Origin: Prevotella sp.
Lineage (GTDB): Bacteria; Bacteroidota; Bacteroidia; Bacteroidales; Bacteroidaceae
Direction of reading: 5' to 3'
DNA: 39,107 nucleotides
Assembly: GCA_017941345.1 (NCBI GenBank)
Contig: JAGAWQ010000007.1
Location: 1 to 39,107, forward strand
Shown: positions 22,983-31,103 of the stretch, in pieces
Numbering within the stretch: position 1 is the first letter of the stretch
Layout: every line of letters starts with the position of its first letter
The notes under the pieces: generated by a model
The model's input: only the letters and a program-made list of their open reading frames with translations
Database searches by the model: none
What the model was told of the DNA's origin: nothing
Made by a program: the position numbers and the translations under genes

Positions 22983-24500
22983 ATGCATCTAGTTGATTTC
23001 ATCATCTTCATCGTCTTCACGCTAGGCGTCGTGGTGTTTGGCTGTTCGTTCTTCAAGAAGGGCTCCAGCGCTGACGAGTTCACCTCAGCAGGTCACTCCA
23101 TTCCCGGCTGGGTGGTAGGCATGTCGATTTTTGCCACCTACGTGTCGAGTATTTCCTACATCGGTTATCCGGGCAAGGCATTTGCTGCCGACTGGAATGC
23201 CTTTGTATTCTCGCTCAGCATCCCTATTGCGAGCTATTTCGCCGCCAAGTATTTCGTGCCGTTCTACCGGCATAGCGGGAGCGTTTCTGCCTATACGTTC
23301 TTGGAGGAGAAGTTTGGCGCGTGGGCGCGTCTGTATGCCTCAGCGTGCTACCTGCTGACACAGATTGCGCGCATGGGCAGCATCCTCTATCTGCTGGCCG
23401 TTCCGATGTATATCCTCATGGGTTGGGACATGCATACCGTCATCATCCTCACGTCCATTGGCATCATCGTCTATTCGATGATGGGAGGCCTGAAGGCGGT
23501 CATCTGGGCAGATGCCATACAGGGTATTATATTAATAGGTGGAGCGCTGCTGTGCTTGGCCATCCTGATGTTCTCGATGCCCGAGGGCCCGATGCAGACG
23601 TTCGAACTGGCGGCTAACTCGCCCATGGGCAACAAGTTCTCGCTGGGTGCATTTACGTCTGATTTGACCACCTCGACCTTCTGGGTATGCCTCATCTACG
23701 GCATCTTCATCAATCTGCAGAACTACGGCATCGACCAGAACTACGTGCAACGCTATCATGCGGCCAAGACCGACAAGGATGCGAAGTTCTCGGCACTCTT
23801 CGGAGGTTACCTGTTTATCCCCGTCAGCGCCCTGTTCTTCCTCATTGGCTCCGCCTTGTACTCGTACTATCAGGCGGGCGTAGCCCCATTGCCTGCTGAG
23901 ATTCAGGCCAAGCCCGACTACGTCTTTCCTTATTTTATTGTGAATGGCCTGCCCGTAGGCTTGCGCGGCCTGTTGATTGCGAGCATCTTTGCGGCGGGCA
24001 TGTCGACCGTTTCGACCAGCGTGACCTCTGCGGCTACGATTATCTTGACCGACTATGTGCGCCCGTTCTTCCTCAAGGCGCGCAACGTGGCTGACCACTT
24101 GCGACACCACGACCCGCAAGACCATCACCGACATCAGCGGCTGGAGCTGGCCATCGTGCGCCTCTCGAGCTTTGGCGTGGGCATTCTGGGTGCCTGTGTA
24201 GCTATTGCTATGCTCTCCGTAGAAAGCATCATCGACGCGTGGTGGACACTCTCGAGCATCTTCTCAGGCGGCATGCTGGGCTTGTTCCTGCTGGGTTGCA
24301 TCCCACAACGCATCAGCCGCCTCGCAGCCTTCTTAGGGTGCCTCTGCGGCATCTTCGTGATTGGCTGGATATCGTTGGCCGAGATGTGGCAGCTGCCAGG
24401 CATCCACCTGCATCCCTATCTGGCCATCGTGCTGGGCACCTCAGTCATCTTCCTCGTGGGATTTCTGGCCACATTCCTCGTAAAAGGCAGGCTTTCTTAA
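22983..24500 (+). CDS. Sodium:solute symporter (SSS family)
   Basis: This 505-residue inner-membrane transporter has about 13 hydrophobic segments. It begins with a helix containing DFIIFIVFTLGVVVFG, then the SSS pattern SSADEFTSAGHSIPGWVVGMSIFATYVSSISYIGYPGKAF. MMGGLKAVIWADAIQG is a classic family motif, and AAGMSTVSTSVTSAATI carries the Na2-site Ser/Thr residues. The gene follows the aldolase by 43 bp in the same direction, so it probably imports the aldolase's substrate. SSS members carry sugars, sialic acid, amino acids or carboxylates, so specificity cannot be read from sequence. It is full length; no terminator is obvious after it. Confidence 0.92.
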   Translation: MHLVDFIIFIVFTLGVVVFGCSFFKKGSSADEFTSAGHSIPGWVVGMSIFATYVSSISYIGYPGKAFAADWNAFVFSLSIPIASYFAAKYFVPFYRHSGSVSAYTFLEEKFGAWARLYASACYLLTQIARMGSILYLLAVPMYILMGWDMHTVIILTSIGIIVYSMMGGLKAVIWADAIQGIILIGGALLCLAILMFSMPEGPMQTFELAANSPMGNKFSLGAFTSDLTTSTFWVCLIYGIFINLQNYGIDQNYVQRYHAAKTDKDAKFSALFGGYLFIPVSALFFLIGSALYSYYQAGVAPLPAEIQAKPDYVFPYFIVNGLPVGLRGLLIASIFAAGMSTVSTSVTSAATIILTDYVRPFFLKARNVADHLRHHDPQDHHRHQRLELAIVRLSSFGVGILGACVAIAMLSVESIIDAWWTLSSIFSGGMLGLFLLGCIPQRISRLAAFLGCLCGIFVIGWISLAEMWQLPGIHLHPYLAIVLGTSVIFLVGFLATFLVKGRLS

Positions 24501-24560
24501 CAAAAAATCATGATTAAGGTCATGAAATTCAAGTTTTTTTTGCATTTTTTTCGACTTTTA

Positions 24561-24592
24561 TTTGGAACATATTCAGAAAAACCCTATATTTG
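24561..24592 (+). promoter_or_regulatory. Promoter of the beta-barrel outer-membrane protein
   Basis: TTTG at 24561-24564, a 20-bp spacer and TATATTTG at 24585-24592 match the consensus exactly, with an AT-rich upstream region (24530-24560). The transcript would have a leader of about 38 nt. Confidence 0.85.
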
Positions 24593-24637
24593 CATCGAAT
24601 TAGACAAAATCATAGTATTAACTAAATTCAAAAGAAA

Positions 24638-25216
24638 ATGAAAAAAATGATGATGATTGCCGCCATGATGCTGATGAGCATGGGCGCATTTGCACAGAAT
24701 GCAATTGGTCAGTTAACCATTAAGCCAATGGTAGGTATGACATTGACGACTATCACTGGTGGTAATGCTGACATGAAGGTAGGTCTGGCAGCTGGTGCTG
24801 AGGTTGAGTACGGTATCGCTGACAAGTTTGGCTTGACTGGAGGTCTGATTTACTCTATGCAGGGAGCCAAGTATACTCCTAGTGGCTCTTCAGTTAAGGT
24901 TACAACCAACCTTGATTACATCAACATTCCTATTCTGGCCAACTACTATGTATATCCTGGTTTGGCTATCAAGGCAGGTCTGCAGCCTGGTTTCAATGTT
25001 CGTGGCAAGACAAAGACCGATGCTGGCAACTCTACTCAGGAGGTTGATTCCAATGCCAAGACCGTTGACTTCTCAATTCCCTTTGGCATTTCTTACCAGT
25101 TCTCAGACTTCGTTATCGATGCTCGTTACAACCTTGGTCTGACTAACACATCCGATGGTGGCAGCAGCAAGAACAGCGTATTCATGTTCTCTGTAGGCTA
25201 CAAGTTCGAGCTCTAA
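24638..25216 (+). CDS. Small outer-membrane beta-barrel protein (PorT/OmpX-like fold)
   Basis: The 192-residue protein has a signal peptide (Met-rich, ending GAFAQN) followed by alternating hydrophobic and polar strands punctuated by Gly and aromatic residues. Examples are AAGAEVEYGIADKFGL, GLIYSMQGAKY, YINIPILANYYVYPG and VIDARYNLGLT. It ends with the strand FMFSVGYKFEL, the usual BAM-recognised terminal strand. It matches the broad 'outer membrane protein beta-barrel' family of about eight strands. It is monocistronic, with a strong promoter and strong terminator, as expected for an abundant envelope protein. Function is unknown. Confidence 0.85.
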   Translation: MKKMMMIAAMMLMSMGAFAQNAIGQLTIKPMVGMTLTTITGGNADMKVGLAAGAEVEYGIADKFGLTGGLIYSMQGAKYTPSGSSVKVTTNLDYINIPILANYYVYPGLAIKAGLQPGFNVRGKTKTDAGNSTQEVDSNAKTVDFSIPFGISYQFSDFVIDARYNLGLTNTSDGGSSKNSVFMFSVGYKFEL

Positions 25217-25239
25217 TCAATCTCAAAATTAGAAAAACA

Positions 25240-25277
25240 CCCCCGCTGTCATCGCTGTCAGCGGGGTTTGTTTTTTT
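25240..25277 (+). terminator. Intrinsic terminator after the beta-barrel gene
   Basis: CCCCGCTG (25241-25248) pairs with CAGCGGGG (25259-25266) around a 10-nt loop, followed by TTTGTTTTTTT. The whole 26-bp hairpin recurs in inverted orientation, with one mismatch, at 27819-27844. Confidence 0.92.
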
Positions 25278-25320
25278 AGCGTAATAGTAGCACATAGAGG
25301 TAAGATAACCTTACTAATTT

Positions 25321-25352
25321 CTTGCTCATTCCGAAAAAATGTCTTACCTTTG
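25321..25352 (+). promoter_or_regulatory. Subtilase promoter
   Basis: TACCTTTG at 25345-25352 is a perfect -7. CTTG at 25321-25324 is a one-off -33 with the correct 20-bp spacer. The leader before the ATG at 25397 is about 38 nt. Confidence 0.75.
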
Positions 25353-25396
25353 CCTGCGATTTACATTGTAGAAACAACAAACAAAACAAACTGAGT

Positions 25397-27793
25397 ATGA
25401 GGAAAAATTTACTTCGTAGCTGTCTGTCGCTGTCGCTGTTGCTGGCAGGTCAGACGGTATTGGCACAAAGTGCATTCTCGCCAACGGTGAACGGACTGAG
25501 AAGCAATTATCAGACACGACGCGCAGCAGCAGCTGATGCCGCTCAGGAGCGCGGGTCGTTCATCGTGACGTGTAGCGTGGATGCCAGTGCTGCTGACATT
25601 GCCAACAAGATGATTGAGATGGGCGCCCAGATTGGTGCGCTGATGGGCAACCAGCTGATTGTCGACCTGCCTATGTCGAAGCTGGAGGATGCGGCTGCCA
25701 TAGAGGGTGTGCTGCTGATTGACCTGCCTGGAGTAAGCACCGAGAAGACCGACATGACGCGTAAGGCATCACACGTAGATGAGGTGCATCAGGGCAAGGC
25801 CGAAGGTCTGAAAGACCTGCCCCAGGCCTATACGGGCAAGGGTGTCATCATCGGACTGATTGACGGGGGCTACGACTTCACCCACCCGATTTTCAAGGAC
25901 AAGGACGGCAAGTTGCGCATCAAAGGTGTCTATATGGCTTCTGAAGAACAGCTGCGTGCGGATGGTGAGTCGCTGGACAACATCACCGTCACCGATGACA
26001 AGGGCCAGACGACACAGGTATCGCTGCCAGGTGCATTCCTCACCAATCCTGACGTGATTCTGGACACGCTGAAACTGAAGGACATCTATGGCAGTCATGG
26101 TACCCACTGCGCTTCGATTGCCGCAGGCACTATCATGACCGATACGAAGGGTGTGGCCGAAGGTGCGTTAGGCGGTATGGCTCCTGATGCAGAACTGCTT
26201 CTGACAGACCCCAGTCCCACGAATGGACAAGTTAATGCCTCAGGAATGTCAACCAATGCCCTCAGGGATATCAACAGAATGAAGGCCCTGTGGCTCATGC
26301 AGAAGTATGCCAAGGAGCAGAACAAGCCTCTGGTAGTCAGCTGGAGCCAGAACAACCACGACGGATTCCACAACGGCACCAGCTCGCAGTCGCGCTTTAT
26401 TGGCCATTACTGCAAGGCTGGCAACATCATGGCACTCTGCTCGAGCAATGAGGGTGGCGACTCGATGTTCGTCGAGCGAAAAATCAATAAGGGAAAGACC
26501 ATCTACATCAACACGTTCCCAGAAAACAATAACGCCACTACCTTAGGCTTCATCCAGACTGACAAGAACATCACAATCACCCTGAACGTGATAGACGCCC
26601 AGCGCAACACGGCATATAGGTGCAACCTGCCTCTTTCGGCCAACGGGTTGAACAGTTATGAGCAAACATTCCAATATAAGGTAGAATGGGAAGGAAACCA
26701 AAAGGACTGGTACTATTACGATAAATATTATAGCAATCATGGCCCGATGGGTGCTCTGCTCGATTACATCAATGAAGGTGAAATATCGCTCAGCATCAAC
26801 AAAGGCAGCTTGCTGGACGTCAATGGTGCGCAGGTTCCGTTCGTGCGCTACGAGCTGAAAGTAAACGGCCTTCGTACGGAGAAAGACCCCAACAGCGCTC
26901 AAGGCTATCGCTACACCTTCGAGCTGGAAGTGGGATCGCCTGAGGAAGACGTGACCATGTATGCCTGGGGCGACTACTACTCGCTCTATGCCACCTCGAT
27001 GGAAAAGGAGGATATCTATATGCCAGGCTCTAGCGACCACTCGATGGGCGACATGAACACCAGCGGCGAACCTGTAAGCATTGGTGCCTACGTGGCTAAC
27101 AACAAAAAACCTTACAAAGGTGTGCTGGAGGAGGACAAAGACGAGAAGGTAGGCCGCTACGCCAGCTTCAGCAGCTATGGCTACGACCTCAGCAAAGAGC
27201 GTCGCAAGTATCCTGACGTGGTGACTCCAGGCGTTTCCGTCTTGGCTGCCTACAACAGCTTCGGCAACGAACTTGGCTCATGGATTACCAAGTCGTATTC
27301 TAAACAGTTCAAGGGCCAGACAGAGCCTCGCACTTACGCTTACGACTTCATGTCGGGCACGTCGATGGCCACTCCCGCCGCCGCCGGTGTCATAGCCCTC
27401 TGGGTACAAGCTGCCAACGACAAGGGCAAGACGCTGACCAACAAGGACATCAAGGACATCATTGCCCACAGCAGCGAGACGGACGACTTCACCAAAGCTG
27501 AGCCGCTGCGCTACGGTTCAGGCAAGATGAATGCCTACAAGGGTCTGCTCTATGTGCTGGATATGGCAACAACCGTACCTGACCTGCCCACCGAGCACAT
27601 CAGCGCTACGCTGAACGGTCGCACGCTGCACATCAGCGGCGATCCTGACATTCAGGTGACCGTCTACAACCTCTCAGGTGTGAAGGTGCTCGACACACAG
27701 GCCCAAGGCGGCATCGTAGAACTGCCCATGCTGCCCGCCGGCGTCTATGCCGTCAAGATTGGCACCAAGGGCTCGACGCTCATCAGGCTGTAA
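25397..27793 (+). CDS. Secreted S8 subtilisin-like serine protease with a T9SS sorting domain
   Basis: The 798-residue protein starts at ATG 25397 (an upstream in-frame extension crosses the promoter). It has a Sec signal ending VLAQS, then an inhibitor-like prodomain to about residue 120. The S8 catalytic domain contains Asp156 in GLIDGGYD, His234 in GSHGTHCAS and Ser656 in SGTSMATPA. A large insert separates the His and Ser motifs, containing a beta-rich domain of about 250 residues. The C-terminal 60 residues (IQVTVYNLSGVKVLD, LPAGVYAVKI and a terminal basic strand) match the type A sorting domain of the Bacteroidetes type IX secretion system. It is therefore probably exported to the cell surface or outside. 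It stands alone between two mirror-image terminators. Confidence 0.93.
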   Translation: MRKNLLRSCLSLSLLLAGQTVLAQSAFSPTVNGLRSNYQTRRAAAADAAQERGSFIVTCSVDASAADIANKMIEMGAQIGALMGNQLIVDLPMSKLEDAAAIEGVLLIDLPGVSTEKTDMTRKASHVDEVHQGKAEGLKDLPQAYTGKGVIIGLIDGGYDFTHPIFKDKDGKLRIKGVYMASEEQLRADGESLDNITVTDDKGQTTQVSLPGAFLTNPDVILDTLKLKDIYGSHGTHCASIAAGTIMTDTKGVAEGALGGMAPDAELLLTDPSPTNGQVNASGMSTNALRDINRMKALWLMQKYAKEQNKPLVVSWSQNNHDGFHNGTSSQSRFIGHYCKAGNIMALCSSNEGGDSMFVERKINKGKTIYINTFPENNNATTLGFIQTDKNITITLNVIDAQRNTAYRCNLPLSANGLNSYEQTFQYKVEWEGNQKDWYYYDKYYSNHGPMGALLDYINEGEISLSINKGSLLDVNGAQVPFVRYELKVNGLRTEKDPNSAQGYRYTFELEVGSPEEDVTMYAWGDYYSLYATSMEKEDIYMPGSSDHSMGDMNTSGEPVSIGAYVANNKKPYKGVLEEDKDEKVGRYASFSSYGYDLSKERRKYPDVVTPGVSVLAAYNSFGNELGSWITKSYSKQFKGQTEPRTYAYDFMSGTSMATPAAAGVIALWVQAANDKGKTLTNKDIKDIIAHSSETDDFTKAEPLRYGSGKMNAYKGLLYVLDMATTVPDLPTEHISATLNGRTLHISGDPDIQVTVYNLSGVKVLDTQAQGGIVELPMLPAGVYAVKIGTKGSTLIRL

Positions 27794-27816
27794 GATTCAA
27801 CCCGATATCGACAATT

Positions 27817-27850
27817 CACCCCGCTGACAGTGATGACAGCGGGGTGTTTT
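27817..27850 (+). terminator. Intrinsic terminator after the subtilase gene
   Basis: CACCCCGCTG (27817-27826) pairs with CAGCGGGGTG (27837-27846) around a 10-nt loop, followed by TTTTG. It is a near-exact inverted copy of the terminator at 25241-25266. Confidence 0.88.
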
Positions 27851-27901
27851 GTTCGTCTTCAAAGATAGAGACGAAACGACTAAAACAAAACAATAACGAC
27901 A

Positions 27902-29725
27902 ATGAAAAAGAACTATCCGAAGATTGGTATTCGTCCGACGATTGATGGCCGCCAAGGTGGCATCCGCGAAGGACTGGAAGAGAAGACAATGGCGCTGGCC
28001 AATGCAGTGAAGAACCTGATAGAGAGCACGTTGAAGAACGGCGACGGAAGTCCTGTGGAGTGCGTCATCTCAGACACGACGATTGGCCGCGTGGGCGAGA
28101 GTGCCGCTTGCGCTGAGAAGTTTGAGCGCGAGGGTGTGGGCTCGACCATCACCGTCACGTCGTGCTGGTGCTATGGCTCAGAGACGATGGATATGAATCC
28201 GCAGTATCCGAAGGCCGTCTGGGGCTTCAACGGAACGGAGCGTCCAGGAGCCGTCTATCTGGCTGCCGTACTGGCTGCTCACGCCCAGAAGGGTCTGCCT
28301 GCCTACGGCATCTATGGTCACGACGTGCAGGACTTGGCTGACAACACCATTCCTGAGGACGTTGCAGAGAAGATTCTTCGCTTTGCCCGTGCTGCTCAGG
28401 CAGTCGCCACGATGCGCGGCAAGAGCTATCTGTCGTTGGGCAACACCTGTATGGGTATCGCTGGCTCCATCGTGAATGCTGACTTCCTGCAGAACTATTT
28501 GGGCATGCGTACGGAGTATGTGTCTCTGGTTGAGATACTCCGTCGCGTCGACTTTGGCATCTACGACAAAGACGAGTTTGCCAAAGCGATGGCGTGGGTG
28601 GAGAAATGCTGCAAGCCCAACGAGGGTCACGACTATAACGAGGACCGTCCGCTGTTCCCAGGTGTACCCATGACCACCTTCAACGGCAAGGGCAAGGGTA
28701 AGAACCGTCAGGAGAAGGACGAGGACTGGGAGTTCACTGTGAAGACGATGATGATTATCCGCGACCTGATGCAAGGCTCAGAAAAGCTGTTGGAGATGGG
28801 CTACAAGGAAGAGGCCATCGGACATAACGCTATCGCAGCTGGTGTGCAAGGTCAACGTCAGTGGACCGACTACAAGCCCAACTTCGACTTCCCTGAGTCG
28901 ATGATGTGTACGTCGTTCGACTGGAACGGACCGCGCGAGGCTTACACGCTGGCTACCGAGAACGACTTCCTGAACGGTATGTCGATGCTGTTCGGTCACT
29001 TGCTGACCAACAAGGGTGTGATGTTCTCAGACATCCGTACCTACTGGAGCCCAGAAGCCGTAAAACGCGTAACAGGCACCGTGCTGAGCGGGTCTGCCGC
29101 TCAGGGTTTCATCCACCTCATCAACAGCGGCGCCACCACCCTCGACGCTACGGGCGCAATGAGCGACAAGGACGGTCAGCCTACCATCAAGAACTTCTGG
29201 GAGATGAAGCAGGAAGACGTGGAGGCCTGTCTGAAGGCAACCTCGTGGATGCCTGCTGACCGTGACTACTTCCGCGGCGGTGGTTACTCGTCACACTTCG
29301 TGACCCGTGGTGGTATGCCCATGACGATGCTGCGTCTGAACCTCGTTGCTGGCTTAGGTCCTGTACTGCAACTCGCTGAAGGCTGGACCGTTGAGCTCGA
29401 CCCCAAGACGCACGACATTCTGGACAAGCGTACCGACCCCACATGGCCTACCACATGGTTTGCCCCACGTCTCGACCCCACGAAAGACGCCTTCAAGGAT
29501 GTGTACTCAGTCATGAACAACTGGGGAGCCAATCACGGAGCTATCTGCTACGGACACGTGGGTGCCGACCTCATTACGCTCTGTGCTATGCTGCGCATCC
29601 CCGTCTGCATGCACAACATTGCCGATAAGGACATCTTCCGTCCCTCATGCTGGAATGCCTTCGGTATGGACAAGGAGGGTGCCGACTATCGTGCATGCGC
29701 TAACTTCGGACCGATCTATAAGTAA
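27902..29725 (+). CDS. fucI: L-fucose isomerase
   Basis: This 607-residue cytoplasmic enzyme interconverts L-fucose and L-fuculose, and in the family also D-arabinose/D-ribulose and, in some members, L-galactose/L-tagatose. The start ATG 27902 gives [22 protein letters not shown], the typical FucI N-terminus. It carries [22 protein letters not shown] and [12 protein letters not shown], and the Mn-site region with Glu and Asp residues around [18 protein letters not shown]. The C-terminal [17 protein letters not shown]-like region follows. Length is normal for the hexameric enzyme (about 590). It heads a run with an esterase and GH95 (a family that includes alpha-L-fucosidases and alpha-L-galactosidases), a logical pairing. 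fucK and fucA are not in the window. Confidence 0.97.
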   Translation: MKKNYPKIGIRPTIDGRQGGIREGLEEKTMALANAVKNLIESTLKNGDGSPVECVISDTTIGRVGESAACAEKFEREGVGSTITVTSCWCYGSETMDMNPQYPKAVWGFNGTERPGAVYLAAVLAAHAQKGLPAYGIYGHDVQDLADNTIPEDVAEKILRFARAAQAVATMRGKSYLSLGNTCMGIAGSIVNADFLQNYLGMRTEYVSLVEILRRVDFGIYDKDEFAKAMAWVEKCCKPNEGHDYNEDRPLFPGVPMTTFNGKGKGKNRQEKDEDWEFTVKTMMIIRDLMQGSEKLLEMGYKEEAIGHNAIAAGVQGQRQWTDYKPNFDFPESMMCTSFDWNGPREAYTLATENDFLNGMSMLFGHLLTNKGVMFSDIRTYWSPEAVKRVTGTVLSGSAAQGFIHLINSGATTLDATGAMSDKDGQPTIKNFWEMKQEDVEACLKATSWMPADRDYFRGGGYSSHFVTRGGMPMTMLRLNLVAGLGPVLQLAEGWTVELDPKTHDILDKRTDPTWPTTWFAPRLDPTKDAFKDVYSVMNNWGANHGAICYGHVGADLITLCAMLRIPVCMHNIADKDIFRPSCWNAFGMDKEGADYRACANFGPIYK

Positions 29726-29755
29726 ATGAGAAATGAAGGAAATGAAAGAAATGAG
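29724..29755. repeat. AAATGAR 7-bp repeat array, left arm
   Basis: AAATGAG, AAATGAA, AAATGAA and AAATGAG are arranged with small spacers, starting inside the fucI stop codon. Its complement recurs at 29824-29858, so the two arrays form an imperfect inverted pair separated by about 70 bp. Confidence 0.75.
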
Positions 29756-29770
29756 AAATCGACAAAGTCG

Positions 29771-29788
29771 CTTTGACCTTGGTCAAAG
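29771..29788. promoter_or_regulatory. 18-bp near-perfect palindrome before the esterase gene
   Basis: CTTTGACCTTGGTCAAAG has two 8-bp arms (CTTTGACC and GGTCAAAG) around a 2-nt centre, 17 bp before the esterase start. It may be a regulator-binding site or an mRNA hairpin occluding initiation. Confidence 0.5.
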
Positions 29789-29804
29789 AAATGTAAATGA
29801 AGGA

Positions 29805-31103
29805 ATGAAGAAATGGTTACGGCCATTTCTCATTTCTCTTTTCTCATGTCTCATTTGCGGAGCATCCGCACAAAGTTACGAAACGCAATTTGAGCGCCCT
29901 GTGTCAGATTTGATGCAGGACGTTCAGAAGCGCTTTGGCGTGAAGTTCAAATACAACGTCGATACCGTTGGCAAGCGACTGCCCTATGCCGACTTCCGCG
30001 TGCGCCCCTACTCCATCGAGATGACGCTCGACAACATCTGCAAATACTTCGACTGGAACTGGTGGAAGCAGAGCGATAAGCTCTACAAAATCAAGCCATA
30101 CGAGTATCCACGCCGTCATGAGACGGAGGGTAAGATGATGCTCGACTATCTGTCTTCGCTGTACAGCAACAAGGCACAGTGGGAGGCTCGTCGCGACTCG
30201 CTGCGTCGTGAAGTTCGACAACGTCTGGAGCTCGACGCTTTCCTCGATTCGTGTACGCTGAAGCCCTTACTATCGAAGGTACGCAAACACGACGGCTATA
30301 CCACACAGAATATCTGCATCGAACTGACGCCTGGACAGCACCTCTTTGGTACCATCTACGCTTCGACGAAGAAAGGCAAGCACGCCTTGATTGTCTGCCC
30401 CGACGGTCACTGGCCCTATCGGTATCGCAAGGACGAGCAACAGCGTCTGGGCACGCTGGCTCGCATGGGAGCCGTCTGCGTAGACTTCGACCTGTATGGC
30501 TGGGGCGAATCAGAGAAGGAGGTGGGCGAAGCAGCCCATCATACGGCTCGCGCTCACGTCTATCAAGCCGCTTGCGGCTATGTGCTGCTCGACTATATGC
30601 TCAAGAACCGCAAAGACATCGACCCTGAGCGTGTAGGCGTGATGGGCGGCTCTGGTGGTGGTACGCATACCGTACTGCTCTCTTTACTTGACGAGCGCGT
30701 CACAGCCTCAGCACCTGTGGTACATTTGGCCTCCCATTTCGACGGAGGATGTCCCTGCGAGAGTGGCAAACCCGTTCAGCTCTCTGCAGGAGGTACCTGC
30801 GAACCCGAACTGGCTGCAGTAATGGCCCCCAAACCGATGCTCATCGTGAGCGACGGTGGCGACTGGACATCGAGCGTACCCACTTTAGAGTTCCCCTATC
30901 TGCAACGCATCTACAGCTTCTACGACGCGAAGGACAAAGTACGCAATGTCCACCTGCCCAACGAGCGCCACGACTTCAAAGAGAACAAGCGCCAAGCCGT
31001 CTACGATTTCTTCATCGACGTCTTCGGTCTCGACCGCTCGATGCTCGACGAGAGCAAAATCACCATCGAACCCGACGAAGCGCTAAAATCACTATACAAA
31101 TGA
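29805..31103 (+). CDS. Secreted alpha/beta-hydrolase esterase with an N-terminal STN-like domain
   Basis: The 432-residue protein starts at ATG 29805 with a signal peptide ending ASAQ; upstream in-frame codons are repeat-derived. Residues about 24-105 ([18 protein letters not shown] then [18 protein letters not shown] and LYKIKP) resemble the secretin/TonB short N-terminal (STN) fold. The rest is an alpha/beta hydrolase: [12 protein letters not shown] with Ser283 as nucleophile and His389 in [10 protein letters not shown], resembling acetyl-xylan-type esterases. By context and length it could be related to the RG-II pectin methylesterase BT1017 (CE19), but I cannot verify this. It overlaps GH95 by ATGA, so the two are coupled. 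STN fused to an esterase is unusual. Confidence 0.8.
   Translation: MKKWLRPFLISLFSCLICGASAQSYETQFERPVSDLMQDVQKRFGVKFKYNVDTVGKRLPYADFRVRPYSIEMTLDNICKYFDWNWWKQSDKLYKIKPYEYPRRHETEGKMMLDYLSSLYSNKAQWEARRDSLRREVRQRLELDAFLDSCTLKPLLSKVRKHDGYTTQNICIELTPGQHLFGTIYASTKKGKHALIVCPDGHWPYRYRKDEQQRLGTLARMGAVCVDFDLYGWGESEKEVGEAAHHTARAHVYQAACGYVLLDYMLKNRKDIDPERVGVMGGSGGGTHTVLLSLLDERVTASAPVVHLASHFDGGCPCESGKPVQLSAGGTCEPELAAVMAPKPMLIVSDGGDWTSSVPTLEFPYLQRIYSFYDAKDKVRNVHLPNERHDFKENKRQAVYDFFIDVFGLDRSMLDESKITIEPDEALKSLYK
29824..29858 (+). repeat. CATTTCT 7-bp repeat array in the esterase signal peptide
   Basis: CATTTCT, CATTTCT, CTTTTCT, CATGTCT and CATTTGC are five consecutive units encoding the hydrophobic core [13 protein letters not shown]. 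It is complementary to the array at 29724-29755. Confidence 0.75.

Noticed and set aside
25322-25396. Longer start for the subtilase
   Set aside because: It would include the -7 promoter box. The ATG at 25397 gives a standard signal peptide.
30749-31099. Upstream extension of the GH95 frame (117 codons)
   Set aside because: It lies inside the esterase gene in another frame and is Arg-rich. The ATG at 31100 gives a proper signal peptide and ATGA coupling.
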